Made by a program: the position numbers and the translations under genes
From: Paracoccaceae bacterium
GTDB lineage: Bacteria; Pseudomonadota; Alphaproteobacteria; Rhodobacterales; Rhodobacteraceae
Direction of reading: 5' to 3'
DNA length: 62,584 nt
NCBI GenBank assembly: GCA_011620265.1
Contig: WOZM01000079.1
Coordinates: forward strand, 1 to 62,584
The notes under the pieces: model-generated
Databases searched by the model: none
What the model was told of the DNA's origin: nothing
The model's input: only the letters and a program-made list of their open reading frames with translations
In this document: piece by piece, positions 7,852 to 15,288 of the stretch
Position numbering within the stretch: position 1 is the stretch's first letter
Layout of the letters: the number at the start of each line of letters is the position of its first letter

Positions 7852-8988
7852 ATGCCCGAACCCGCCCGTGCCGCCGCGCCCGCAGCGGTGGTCAAGGAAC
7901 CGCCCTTCATCCGCATCGAAGGTGTCACGAAACGGTTCGGGACCTTCACGGCGGTCTCCGACGTCACCCTCGAAATCCAGAAGGGAGAGATCTTCTCCCT
8001 TCTGGGCGGGTCCGGCTGCGGCAAGACCACGCTTTTGCGGATACTCGCCGGGTTCGAGGACCCGACCGAGGGCCGCATCTTCATAGACGGGCAGGACATG
8101 ACCGACCTGCCGCCTTACGAGCGGCCGGTGAACATGATGTTCCAGTCCTACGCGCTCTTTCCGCACATGACGGTCGAGAAGAACGTGGCCTACGGGCTGA
8201 AGCACGAAGACATGACCGCCGCCCAGCGCCAGGCACGGGTGCGCGAGATGCTGGCGCTGGTGCAGCTCACCGAGTTTTCACACCGCAAGCCGCACCAGAT
8301 CTCCGGCGGCCAGCGCCAGCGCGTCGCGCTTGCCCGCGCGCTGGCCAAGCAGCCGAAGGTGCTCCTGCTCGACGAACCCCTGGCCGCGCTCGACAAGAAG
8401 CTGCGCGAACACACCCAGTTCGAGCTGATGGAGATCCAGGAAAAGACCGGCACGACCTTCGTCGTCGTGACCCACGACCAGGAAGAGGCGATGACGCTCT
8501 CCTCGCGCCTCGCGGTCATGGACAAGGGCCGGATCATGCAGATCGGCACCGCGAACGATGTCTACGAATACCCGAATTCGAGATTCGTCGCCGGGTTCAT
8601 CGGCTCGATCAACGTGCTGTCCGCAACAGTGCGCGAGGTGAAGGGCGATCTGGCACGGGTAGACGTGCCCGACCTCGGCGATACGGTCGATGCGCGGGCG
8701 ATCCCCGGCCTCGCGCCGGGACAGGAGATCACGCTGGCCGTGCGGCCGGAGAAGATCGCCCTGTCGCGAACGCGGCCCGAGGCGGCAAACGCATTCGCCG
8801 GAACAGTGCAGAGTCTGGCCTATTTCGGCAAGGACAGTCTCTATCGGATCGCGCTGCCCTCGGGCCGGGTGCTGTCGGTGAACTCCGTCAACGCCCGCCG
8901 CGTCGACGAGACGGAGCGGGTGGCGGATTGGGAGGACGCGGTCTTCCTCTCCTTCGATCCGGCCACCGCGATCCTCCTGAAGGACTGA
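7852..8988 (+). CDS. Polyamine-type ABC transporter ATP-binding protein (PotA family)
   Basis: The 378-residue ATPase has Walker A GGSGCGKTT, Q-loop MMFQSYALFPHMTV, signature ISGGQRQRVALARAL, and Walker B VLLLDEPLAALD followed by the switch histidine in VVTHDQEEAM. The C-terminal third (about residues 260-378) is a TOBE-type regulatory domain, as in PotA. An N-terminal extension of about 20 Ala/Pro-rich residues precedes the ATPase core. It lies 49 bp after the binding protein and 4 bp before the first permease, and energises import of the operon's unknown cationic substrate. Confidence 0.92.
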   Translation: MPEPARAAAPAAVVKEPPFIRIEGVTKRFGTFTAVSDVTLEIQKGEIFSLLGGSGCGKTTLLRILAGFEDPTEGRIFIDGQDMTDLPPYERPVNMMFQSYALFPHMTVEKNVAYGLKHEDMTAAQRQARVREMLALVQLTEFSHRKPHQISGGQRQRVALARALAKQPKVLLLDEPLAALDKKLREHTQFELMEIQEKTGTTFVVVTHDQEEAMTLSSRLAVMDKGRIMQIGTANDVYEYPNSRFVAGFIGSINVLSATVREVKGDLARVDVPDLGDTVDARAIPGLAPGQEITLAVRPEKIALSRTRPEAANAFAGTVQSLAYFGKDSLYRIALPSGRVLSVNSVNARRVDETERVADWEDAVFLSFDPATAILLKD

Positions 8989-8992
8989 GCGC

Positions 8993-9934
8993 ATGGCCGA
9001 GGCACATCGCGACACCCCGCTCCAGCGCTGGTTCAACCGCAAGGGCTGGATCAACGTCACCATCGCCACGCCCTATATCTGGCTGATCTTCTTCTTCCTG
9101 CTGCCCTTCGTCATCGTGCTGGCAATGAGCTTCGCGACCCGCACACCGACCGCCCCGCCGTTTTCTTTCGGCGGCGAGTATCCCCTGCTCAATACCGATC
9201 ACTACGCGCGGCTCTTTCAGGATGACCTCTATATCCGTGCCTACCTGATCTCGATCACGAACGCGGGCTTCGCGACGGTCATGTGCCTTCTCGTCGGCTA
9301 CCCGATGGCGCTTGGCCTCACGCGCGTCTCGAAGTCGTGGCGCAATGTGCTCCTGATGCTGGTGATCCTGCCGTTCTGGACCTCGTTCCTTCTGCGCGTC
9401 TATGCGTGGATGGGGCTGATGGGATCGAACAGCTGGTTCAACAAGCTCGTGACCGGCGCCTACAACTGGGTCGTGCCGTCGGACTGGGCGCTTCGCTACA
9501 TCCCGATGATGAACACCAATTTCGCCGTGGTTCTGGTCACTGTCTATTCCTACCTGCCGTTCATGATCCTGCCGCTCTTCGCCAATCTCGAAAAGCTCGA
9601 CCGGACCTTGGACGAGGCGGCGATGGATCTCGGCTCGCGCCCCGCGCGGGTCTTCTTCGACGTGACGCTGCCGCTTTCGGTGCCCGGGATCATTGCCGGC
9701 TCCATGCTGGTCTTCATCCCGGCTTCGGGAGAGCTGATCATCCCCTCGCTCGTCGGCTCGTCGTCGCGGCCGATGATCGGCCGGGTGATCGCGGACGAAT
9801 TCACCTCGGCCCGAAGCTGGCCGATGGCCTCGGCGGTGGCGGTGGCGCTCCTCGTCCTCCTCGTGGTGCCGCTGATGCTCTACACCTATTACGAGGGCAA
9901 GTCCCACGAGAAGGCGAAGGAGGAGGCGTCATGA
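8993..9934 (+). CDS. Polyamine-type ABC transporter permease (PotB family)
   Basis: The product has 313 residues with about six transmembrane segments, starting with PYIWLIFFFLLPFVIVLAMS. The EAA loop that docks the ATPase reads EAAMDLGSRPARVFFDVTLP (about residues 207-226). The second extracytoplasmic region between segments one and two is long, as in PotB. ATG 8993 follows the ATPase stop by 4 bp and the stop overlaps the PotC start (ATGA). With the next gene it should form the heterodimeric membrane channel. Confidence 0.92.
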   Translation: MAEAHRDTPLQRWFNRKGWINVTIATPYIWLIFFFLLPFVIVLAMSFATRTPTAPPFSFGGEYPLLNTDHYARLFQDDLYIRAYLISITNAGFATVMCLLVGYPMALGLTRVSKSWRNVLLMLVILPFWTSFLLRVYAWMGLMGSNSWFNKLVTGAYNWVVPSDWALRYIPMMNTNFAVVLVTVYSYLPFMILPLFANLEKLDRTLDEAAMDLGSRPARVFFDVTLPLSVPGIIAGSMLVFIPASGELIIPSLVGSSSRPMIGRVIADEFTSARSWPMASAVAVALLVLLVVPLMLYTYYEGKSHEKAKEEAS

Positions 9935-10773
9935 ACCGCCGGCCGGTCTTCCTCATCACCATGCTCTGCTTCGGCTTTGCGTTCTTCTACATCCCGATCC
10001 TGTCGATGATGGTCTATTCGTTCAACGCCTCGCGGCTGGCGACGGTCTGGGGCGGGTTCTCGACGAAATGGTACGTTTCGCTTCTGTCGAACCGGCAGGT
10101 GTTGAAGGCGGCGGTGCTGTCGCTTCAGATTGCAGTGGTCAGCGCGACGATGGCGACGATTCTCGGCACGATGGCGGGGATCGCGCTGGCGCGGTTCAAG
10201 CGGTTCCGGGGGCGGACGCTGTTTTCCGGCCTCGTGACCGCGCCCCTCGTGATGCCCGAGGTGATCACCGGCATCGCCTCGCTGATGCTCTTCATCCTGA
10301 TGGCGGAGTGGATCGGCTGGCCCTCCCAGCGCGGCTTCACCACGGTAACGCTCGCCCATATCACCTTCTCGATGGTCTTCGTGACCACGATCATCCATTC
10401 GCGGCTCGTTCAGGCCGACGAGGCGATCGAGGAGGCGGCGATGGATCTCGGCTCCCGCCCCTGGCAGGTGATGAAGGACATCACCCTGCCGGTGATCTCG
10501 CCGGCGATCCTCTCGGGCTGGCTCCTGGCCTTCACCATCTCGCTCGACGACGTGGTGATCACCAACTTCACCACCGGGCCGGGGACGACGACGCTGCCGA
10601 TCCTGATCTGGTCGAAGGTCAAGCTCGGCGTGACGCCCGACATCAACGCGCTGGCGACGATCACGGTCTGCATCGTCGGCATCGGCGTGGCCATCGCCGG
10701 CTGGATCCTGAACCGGGGCGAAAAGCGCCGCGACCGCGACGCGCAACTTGCCTATCAGGCGAACGAGGGATGA
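9931..10773 (+). CDS. Polyamine-type ABC transporter permease (PotC family)
   Basis: The 280-residue permease starts at ATG 9931 with GGAGGAGG a few bases upstream, overlapping the PotB stop by 4 bp. It has about six transmembrane helices and an EAA loop EEAAMDLGSRPWQVMKDITL near residues 168-187. The conserved SLDDVVITNF segment of PotC proteins is present. Its own stop overlaps the start of the cupin gene, so the whole series from binding protein to cupin is translationally linked. Confidence 0.92.
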   Translation: MNRRPVFLITMLCFGFAFFYIPILSMMVYSFNASRLATVWGGFSTKWYVSLLSNRQVLKAAVLSLQIAVVSATMATILGTMAGIALARFKRFRGRTLFSGLVTAPLVMPEVITGIASLMLFILMAEWIGWPSQRGFTTVTLAHITFSMVFVTTIIHSRLVQADEAIEEAAMDLGSRPWQVMKDITLPVISPAILSGWLLAFTISLDDVVITNFTTGPGTTTLPILIWSKVKLGVTPDINALATITVCIVGIGVAIAGWILNRGEKRRDRDAQLAYQANEG

Positions 10774-11651
10774 GCGAGAACGCGGAAGACTTGCGCGCAG
10801 GGGCGCATCTCCACGCCGCGCTCGGCCAGCCGGGCTCCGGGCGGCTGCGCTACGCGGCGGCGATGCATTTTCATGGGCAGGGCCTTGTGTCGGATGCGGT
10901 GCTGGAGGTTTACCGCATCTGCTCGGCCCGGGACGGCGAGGATCCCGTCGGGCTTCTCGCGGCGCGGGGGCTGCGGCTCGACCTGCCGCCGCCCGACGCG
11001 CCCGGCCTCGCCATCCGGCTCCTGATCGACGAGATCGACCGCTACCTCGCCGGGTTCGACGGCCCCGGCATCGCCGAGGTGCGAAGCCTTACCGCGGCCT
11101 GGCGCGAGGGTCCGCTGACCCTGCCCGATCCGGCGCCGAACGCGGTCGTGGCCGACCACCTCGCCCCGGCGCTCACCCCGCTCTACGGCACCCATCCCGC
11201 GCTCGCCGGCTCCATCGCCGGGGCGGCATCCTGCCTCGACTGGATCACCTACGACCTCTATGAGCCCGAGGAGATCGGCGCCAGGTTCCTGAGCGGCCAC
11301 GCCTTCGCTTCGCTGATCGGGGAAGAGGCGCCGATTCCGGCCAGGGATTTCGACATGGGCCTCTTCCTCGTCGCGCCGCATCTGCTTTACCGCGACCATG
11401 CCCATCCGGCGCCGGAGCTCTACGCGCCGCTGACCGGCCCGCATGGCTGGCGCTTCGGGCCGGGGACGCCGCTGATGGTCAGGCCGGCGCACGAACCGGT
11501 CTGGAACGACCCCGAGGCGCCGCACATGACCAAGGTCGGTCCGGTGCCGTTCCTCTGCATCTTCGGCTGGACCAAGGACGTCGCCTTGCCGGCCCGGGTG
11601 TTGCCGGCAGAGGATTGGCCGGAACTGGAAGCGCTGCGCATCGGAGGCTGA
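10770..11651 (+). CDS. DMSP-lyase-like cupin (DddL/DddQ superfamily), function in this operon unknown
   Basis: This 293-residue protein has an alpha-helical N-terminal half and a C-terminal cupin barrel. The first cupin motif is Y207-RD-H210-A-H212-PAP-E216-L-Y218, i.e. HxHxxxE, and H241 supplies the likely fourth metal ligand. These match the His/His/Glu/His metal site and catalytic tyrosines described for DMSP lyases of the DddQ/W/K/L type. It is coupled to the permease gene by an ATGA overlap and lies 3 bp before the methyltransferase. Related cupins need not act on DMSP, and the setting with Rieske oxygenases and an amine importer argues for another onium or beta-eliminating substrate (inference). 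Confidence 0.72.
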   Translation: MSENAEDLRAGAHLHAALGQPGSGRLRYAAAMHFHGQGLVSDAVLEVYRICSARDGEDPVGLLAARGLRLDLPPPDAPGLAIRLLIDEIDRYLAGFDGPGIAEVRSLTAAWREGPLTLPDPAPNAVVADHLAPALTPLYGTHPALAGSIAGAASCLDWITYDLYEPEEIGARFLSGHAFASLIGEEAPIPARDFDMGLFLVAPHLLYRDHAHPAPELYAPLTGPHGWRFGPGTPLMVRPAHEPVWNDPEAPHMTKVGPVPFLCIFGWTKDVALPARVLPAEDWPELEALRIGG

Positions 11652-11654
11652 GGC

Positions 11655-12440
11655 ATGGAAGCGGTCGGAGGCGAGCACTACCATGATCGGATGATCGGGA
11701 TGCTGGAGGCGATCTGGGGCGAAGGCTTCCTCTCGCCCGGCGGCCCGGACGAGGTCGCGCGGCTGGTCGCGGGCACCGATTTCGCCGGCAAGTCGGTGCT
11801 CGACATCGGCTGCGGCGCCGGCGGGATCGACATCGCGCTCGTCCGCAATCACGGCGCGGGCTATGTCTGCGGCATCGACGTCGAGGACACGGTGCTTGCC
11901 CATGCGCGGCGGCTGGTCGAGCGGTCGGGGCTGACCGGGCGGATCGGCTGCCTCAAGGTCGCGCCCGGCCCGCTGCCCTTCCCGCCGGATACGTTCGACA
12001 TCGTGTTCTCCAAGGATTCGATCGTCCATATCCCCGACAAGCACGCGCTGATGGTGGAGGTCTTCCGGGTGCTGAAGCCGGACGGCCGCTTCGTCGCCTC
12101 CGACTGGCTGATCGGCCATGACGGGGCGCCGTCGCCGCGGATGGCCGAGTATATCGCCGCCGAGGGGCTCGACTTCGGCATGGCCTCGCCGGGGCGCTAC
12201 CGCGAGGCGATGGCGGCGGCCGGGTTCGACGGGATCGAGGTGACGAGCCGCAACGCGTGGTACCGGGAGGCGGCGCGGGCCGAGCTCGACCGGCTGAAGG
12301 GGCCGGCGGGCGATGCGGCGGCGAAGCTCGTCGGGCGCGACTTCGTCGACGAGAATATCGGCATCTGGAGCCGGATGATCCCGGTCCTCGATACCGGCGA
12401 GCATTGCCCGACCCATCTGAAGGCGCGCAAGCCCGGCTGA
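11655..12440 (+). CDS. SAM-dependent methyltransferase, phosphoethanolamine N-methyltransferase-like
   Basis: The 261-residue class I methyltransferase has motif I VLDIGCGAGG at 48-57, an acidic GIDVED segment, and post-I/II motifs FDIVFSKDSIVHIPDK. The N-terminal stretch with WGEGFLSPGG resembles the GEGF(V/L)S-GG signature preceding motif I in phosphoethanolamine N-methyltransferases. It is the last gene of the operon and is followed by a GC hairpin with a T tract. A methyltransferase in a degradative operon may accept methyl groups from the substrate or modify an intermediate; the direction and acceptor are not deducible from sequence. Confidence 0.75.
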   Translation: MEAVGGEHYHDRMIGMLEAIWGEGFLSPGGPDEVARLVAGTDFAGKSVLDIGCGAGGIDIALVRNHGAGYVCGIDVEDTVLAHARRLVERSGLTGRIGCLKVAPGPLPFPPDTFDIVFSKDSIVHIPDKHALMVEVFRVLKPDGRFVASDWLIGHDGAPSPRMAEYIAAEGLDFGMASPGRYREAMAAAGFDGIEVTSRNAWYREAARAELDRLKGPAGDAAAKLVGRDFVDENIGIWSRMIPVLDTGEHCPTHLKARKPG

Positions 12441-12463
12441 GGCGCGGGGCTTTGCGGCGGAAG

Positions 12464-12483
12464 CCTCCGGCGGAGGTATTTTT
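12464..12483 (+). terminator. Intrinsic terminator after the Rieske/ABC operon
   Basis: CCTCCG (12464-12469), one base, then CGGAGG (12471-12476) form a stem followed by TATTTTT. It separates the plus-strand operon from the convergent formyl-THF cyclo-ligase. The hairpin plus tract belongs to the same family as the elements at 25988 and 28497. Confidence 0.7.
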
Positions 12484-12497
12484 CCACAGTGAAAGGG

Positions 12498-13160
12498 TCA
12501 GGCGGAGCCCTCTTCCGTCACGATCGCAGTCATCGCGATGTCGTGCGGCTGCGGGAAGATCGTCGCGATCCGGGCGGAGGCGAGGCCGATACCGACGGGG
12601 CGGATCGACGGGTTGGCCGCGAGGGTGCGGTCGAAATAGCCGCCGCCATAGCCGAGCCGGAACCGTTCCGCGTCGAACCCGACCACGGGTGCGAGCGCGA
12701 TGTCGGGGGTGATCCAGTCCCCGTCTGCGGGCACGGGGATGTTCCAGACGCCGCGCTCCATCCGCGTCGCCGGGCTCCAGGCGCGGAACCGGAGCGGGGC
12801 GGCCTTTTCGACGACGAGCGGCAGGGCGGCGGTGGCGCCGCGCGCCGCGAGCGTCGCGAGCCAGAAGCGCAGGTCGAGCTCCGACTGGATCGGCCACCAG
12901 GCCGAGACGGTCTTGCCGCAGAGATCGCCGAGGAGAAGGTCGAGCCCGCGCGCCACCGCCTCGGCCGCGGTCTTGCGGGTGGCCACCGGCAGCGCCGCGC
13001 GGTCGGCGAGAAGCCGCGCCCGCTCTGCCTTGCGCCAGCGGGCGACGTCGCGCGCCTGCACCGGATCGGTCGCGCCCGGCAGCCCGCCCTCTTCGGCGCT
13101 CAGCTCATGCAGGAAGCAGGGCGGCGAGGCGTAGGTTCGGCGGTCGTCCTCCATGGTCAT
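12498..13160 (-). CDS. 5-formyltetrahydrofolate cyclo-ligase family protein
   Basis: The 220-residue protein reads from ATG 13160, preceded by GGGAGGAGGG. It carries the basic N-terminal RWRKAERARLL helix, the central WWPIQSELDLR segment and the family signature RLGYGGGYFDRTL (about residues 168-180) that binds the folate/phosphate. The enzyme converts 5-formyl-THF to 5,10-methenyl-THF at the expense of ATP in the cytosol. The N-terminus is about 30 residues longer than E. coli YgfA. It is convergent with the methyltransferase operon and lies directly downstream of the decayed nar genes, but seems intact. Confidence 0.9.
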   Translation of the reverse strand: MTMEDDRRTYASPPCFLHELSAEEGGLPGATDPVQARDVARWRKAERARLLADRAALPVATRKTAAEAVARGLDLLLGDLCGKTVSAWWPIQSELDLRFWLATLAARGATAALPLVVEKAAPLRFRAWSPATRMERGVWNIPVPADGDWITPDIALAPVVGFDAERFRLGYGGGYFDRTLAANPSIRPVGIGLASARIATIFPQPHDIAMTAIVTEEGSA

Positions 13161-13183
13161 CGGTCCCTCCTCCCGAAAGTGTA

Positions 13184-13498
13184 TCAGGCGGCGTCGGCCA
13201 GCGACAGGGCGCACCAGTCGGCGATCCGGCCGGCGTCGGCGGGCAGCTCCTCGCCGAGGCCGTCGGTGAAGGCGTGGAAGGCGGCGCGGTTCAGCCCGTT
13301 CACGCCGAGGGTCACCGGCAGGCCGAGCGCCAGCGCCTCGGCGATCTCCGGGCGGAAGCCGCGCCCCTCGGCCTCGTGCATGCCGAACTTGTTGCGGACG
13401 AGGAGATCGACGCGACCGGCGGCGAGCCGGGCGGCGGCGTCGGCGAGCACCCGGTCGGTCAGTCCGCGTTCGATCGACGCGATGCAGCCAAGGCGTAT
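13184..13498 (-). pseudogene. DUF2478-type gene with internal deletion and lost start codon
   Basis: The reading frame holds both ends of a DUF2478 (NTPase-like) protein: an N-terminal RLGCIASIERGLTDR segment joined to the C-terminal NKFGMHEAEGRGFRPEIAEA and PVTLGVNGLN segments. The middle of the family, including the CRLD-type motif, is missing. The codon where the start should be is ATA (13496-13498), preceded by a good AAAGGA ribosome site, which suggests an ATG-to-ATA change. DUF2478 genes commonly accompany molybdenum-enzyme loci, consistent with the nar remnants upstream. A short GTG-initiated product from 13450 is possible but would lack the N-terminal strand. Confidence 0.62.
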
Positions 13499-13520
13499 CT
13501 TCGGTCCTTTCTCGGCGCGT

Positions 13521-13688
13521 CTCGGCGCCGGAGAGCGTGCAGTCGAGGTTCCGCAGGATGCCGTAGATCAGTCCGTGCAAGAGCGGAGGGTCGCCCCGCG
13601 CCCGGGCGCGCCGCAGGATCGGGGTTTCGGCGACCCGCGCGGACCAATCGCGGTTGCGTTCCAGAAGGGCGTCGAGAACCTCGGCCAT
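13521..13688 (-). pseudogene. Remnant resembling both ends of a beta-carbonic anhydrase
   Basis: The ATG at 13688 opens with VLDALLERNRDWSARVAETP, similar to the N-terminus of beta-carbonic anhydrases. After a few residues it continues with PLLHGLIYGILRNLDCTL, similar to their C-terminal HGWIY-LRDL segment. The zinc-binding centre (CxDSR and HxxC) is wholly absent. The frame then runs open, without its own stop, into unrelated sequence. The start lies 2 bp from the stop of the PpiC remnant, so it was part of the same operon. The family call is tentative because little sequence remains. Confidence 0.42.
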
Positions 13689-13689
13689 C

Positions 13690-13967
13690 TCACGCCGCCG
13701 TCAGGTCGACGCCCGCGACCTCGGCCGTCGCGGCGAGGGATTCGACGAAGGCGCGGGCGGCCTTCCCCCCATCCGGCCTTCGCCAGCATCTCGCGGATAG
13801 GGGGCGGCGGCCTCGAACGGCAGGATGGCACCTGTCGCACGGGCGTCGAGGCGCGGAACCGGCCGGGATCGGCGTCGTAGACCGCGCGCACCGCCACATC
13901 GGAGGGCGATGGCGGCGGCGGGGATGACCTCGTCGTTCACCGTGATCTCGGACAGGAGCGGCGTCAT
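13690..13967 (-). pseudogene. Broken PpiC/NifM-type peptidyl-prolyl isomerase gene of a nar operon
   Basis: Matching pieces are scattered over three frames. The order is TPLLSEITVNDEVIPAAAIA (N-terminus, from ATG 13967), AVYDADPGRFRA, RLDARATGAILPFEAAAP, IREMLAKAGW, and KAARAFVESLAATAEVAGVD (C-terminus, stop at 13690). Together they read as a parvulin-type foldase of the kind encoded after narI in many denitrifiers, with most of the parvulin domain deleted and at least three frameshifts. The start overlaps the narI stop (ATGAGATGA), which preserves the original operon joint. It cannot make a functional protein. Confidence 0.72.
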
Positions 13968-13968
13968 C

Positions 13969-14304
13969 TCATGCCCCCCGCTTCCTGGTCCGCACGATCT
14001 GGCAGCGCGGCCGCCAGAGATAGCGGACGGGGGCCGAGAGCGTGTGGAGGAGCCGGGTGAACGGGAAGAGAAGGAAGATCGTCAGCCCGAGGAAGATGTG
14101 CAGCTTGAAGAGGATGTTGGCATCCGCGATGTAGCTTGCCGCCCGACCGTCGAAGGTGAAGATGCCGAAGGCCCAGGACATGAATTTCGTCATCTCGTGC
14201 CCGTCGAGATGCTGGAGCGAGACGAAGATCGTGAGGATGCCGGTATCGGCGAAAGTCAATTTCGCCCTGATGCGCGGATCGTAGAGCCGGCGGTGCAGCA
14301 GCAT
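13969..14304 (-). pseudogene. narI: narI remnant (nitrate reductase gamma subunit, C-terminal half with internal deletion)
   Basis: The frame encodes the C-terminal half of NarI, the haem b membrane subunit: RRLYDPRIRAK, VSLQHLDGHEM, WAFGIFTFDG and FRLH-like LFKLHIFLGLTIFLLFPFTR, ending at a normal stop. A transmembrane stretch between TGILTIF and VSLQH that normally reads LTLGL-type sequence is missing, and the first helices of NarI are gone. It is fused in frame to an internal narG piece upstream, so narH and narJ, and parts of narG and narI, were lost in one deletion. Not functional. Confidence 0.85.
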
Positions 14305-14610
14305 TCCGTTCAGCGCCTTGAGGTGATGGACCTCGGTCTTGGTGTCCCGGGCGATTCCCTTGCCGCCATTGCCGACCTTTTCCATCAGGGGGCCGAGCGC
14401 CGTGAAACGGGCGTGGAGGTTCGGATAATCCCGCTCGATCGCGATGTAGTTCGGCTCGGACTTGCCGGGGATGAGCTCACATTCGCGCTTCTTCCAGTCC
14501 TTGACCGTCGGCTGCGCGATCTCCATCGGGCTGTCGTGCTGGAGGGGAAGCTGCACCACGTCGGTCTCCACCCCGATCCCCTCATGGACGGGAGGGAAAG
14601 CTGCGGCGAA
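14305..14610 (-). pseudogene. narG: narG internal fragment (nitrate reductase alpha subunit)
   Basis: About 100 codons match a late internal part of NarG: LPLQHDSPMEIAQ, VKDWKKRECELIPGK, ERDYPNLHARFTALGP and EKVGNGGKGIA. The corresponding E. coli NarG segment reads LPIQHDSAAELAQ, VKDWKKGECDLIPGKT, then the same GPLMEK-GNGGKGIAW. Neither the iron-sulfur N-terminus nor the molybdenum-cofactor core nor the C-terminus remains. Similarity fades near 14610. It is joined directly to the narI fragment at the codon pair around 14304/14305. Confidence 0.87.
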
Positions 14611-15011
14611 CCCGGCTCCGATTCGCCGTCCGGCATCGACATCGGCTCTGCCTGAGCGCGCCGGCGGCGAAAATCGCGGCGATGACCGCTGAAAGGCGAT
14701 AGTGCACTGGTGCACAATCAGCGTTCGCCGTGCCCCCGCCGCTCTGCTCCCGCCGGATCGAACGCTTTCGTGAGGGACAGTGTGGCCGTTGAAACAATTA
14801 CGCTTCGCACAACTGTTTGAATTTAAACGATTAAGTAAGAATGGCGCGGATCCGGGCAGCAAGCTGGCAGATCAAGGATACGGCCGGGAAATTCCGTGTG
14901 AGAAACCGCGATCCGACCGTGATTTCTCTTATGACGGGGCGGGGGCCATGTTGGTGTCACTGGACCAGCAGCGGTCCACACGATCAAACACCGAACCCGA
15001 AAGGATACGAC
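14611..15011. other. Non-coding gap between nar remnants and small secreted protein gene
   Basis: No gene is supported here. The segment holds an AT-richer stretch at about 14780-14840 and, near 14960-14977, an inverted repeat TGGACC-N6-GGTCCA. The repeat lies about 35-50 bp before the ATG of the next gene and could be a regulatory site. Open frames across it look like compositional noise. Confidence 0.5.
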
Positions 15012-15239
15012 ATGAAACGCATTCTTCTCACCACCGCCCTTCTCGTCACCGCCGCCGGCGCCGCCGCCGCGATGACCTCTCCGACCGACCTGAGCGCCCC
15101 CGAGCGCGCCGAAGCCCAGCGCATCGTGCCGAACGGCGACTTCAGCAACCTGACCGCCGCAGAGGCCGGCGCCATCGCGGCGATCCTGAACGGCGACGAG
15201 GACAGCCGCGGCGGCCAGATCCGCGCGATCCTGAACTGA
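15012..15239 (+). CDS. Small secreted protein of unknown function
   Basis: The ATG at 15012 follows AAAGGATACGAC and opens a 75-residue protein. It has a clear Sec signal peptide (MKRILLTTALLVTAAGAAAA), so the mature part is only about 55 residues. The mature sequence contains ERAEAQRIVPNGDFSNLTAA and ends in GGQIRAILN; it is acidic and without cysteines. I do not recognise a characterised family, though short exported proteins with a P-x-DFS-LT pattern occur in Rhodobacteraceae as I recall. It stands alone, with its own promoter region and a strong terminator 17 bp downstream, so it is a monocistronic unit. Confidence 0.75.
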   Translation: MKRILLTTALLVTAAGAAAAMTSPTDLSAPERAEAQRIVPNGDFSNLTAAEAGAIAAILNGDEDSRGGQIRAILN

Positions 15240-15255
15240 CACCACTCACGCGAAC

Positions 15256-15288
15256 GGAAGGGGCGCCCCGAATTGGGGCGCCCCTTCC
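15256..15288 (+). terminator. Strong intrinsic terminator hairpin
   Basis: GGAAGGGGCGCCCC (15256-15269), loop GAATT, then GGGGCGCCCCTTCC (15275-15288) form a perfect 14-bp stem. It follows the small secreted protein gene by 16 bp. There is no long T run after it, so it may act in both directions by stem strength alone. Confidence 0.8.

Noticed and set aside
12498-13688. Single 396-codon minus-strand frame apparently fusing a carbonic-anhydrase-like start to formyl-THF cyclo-ligase
   Set aside because: The middle (about 13160-13500) reads as arginine-rich noise and runs through the DUF2478 remnant in another frame. A strong ribosome site at 13160 gives a normal cyclo-ligase, so the fusion is an accident of an absent stop.
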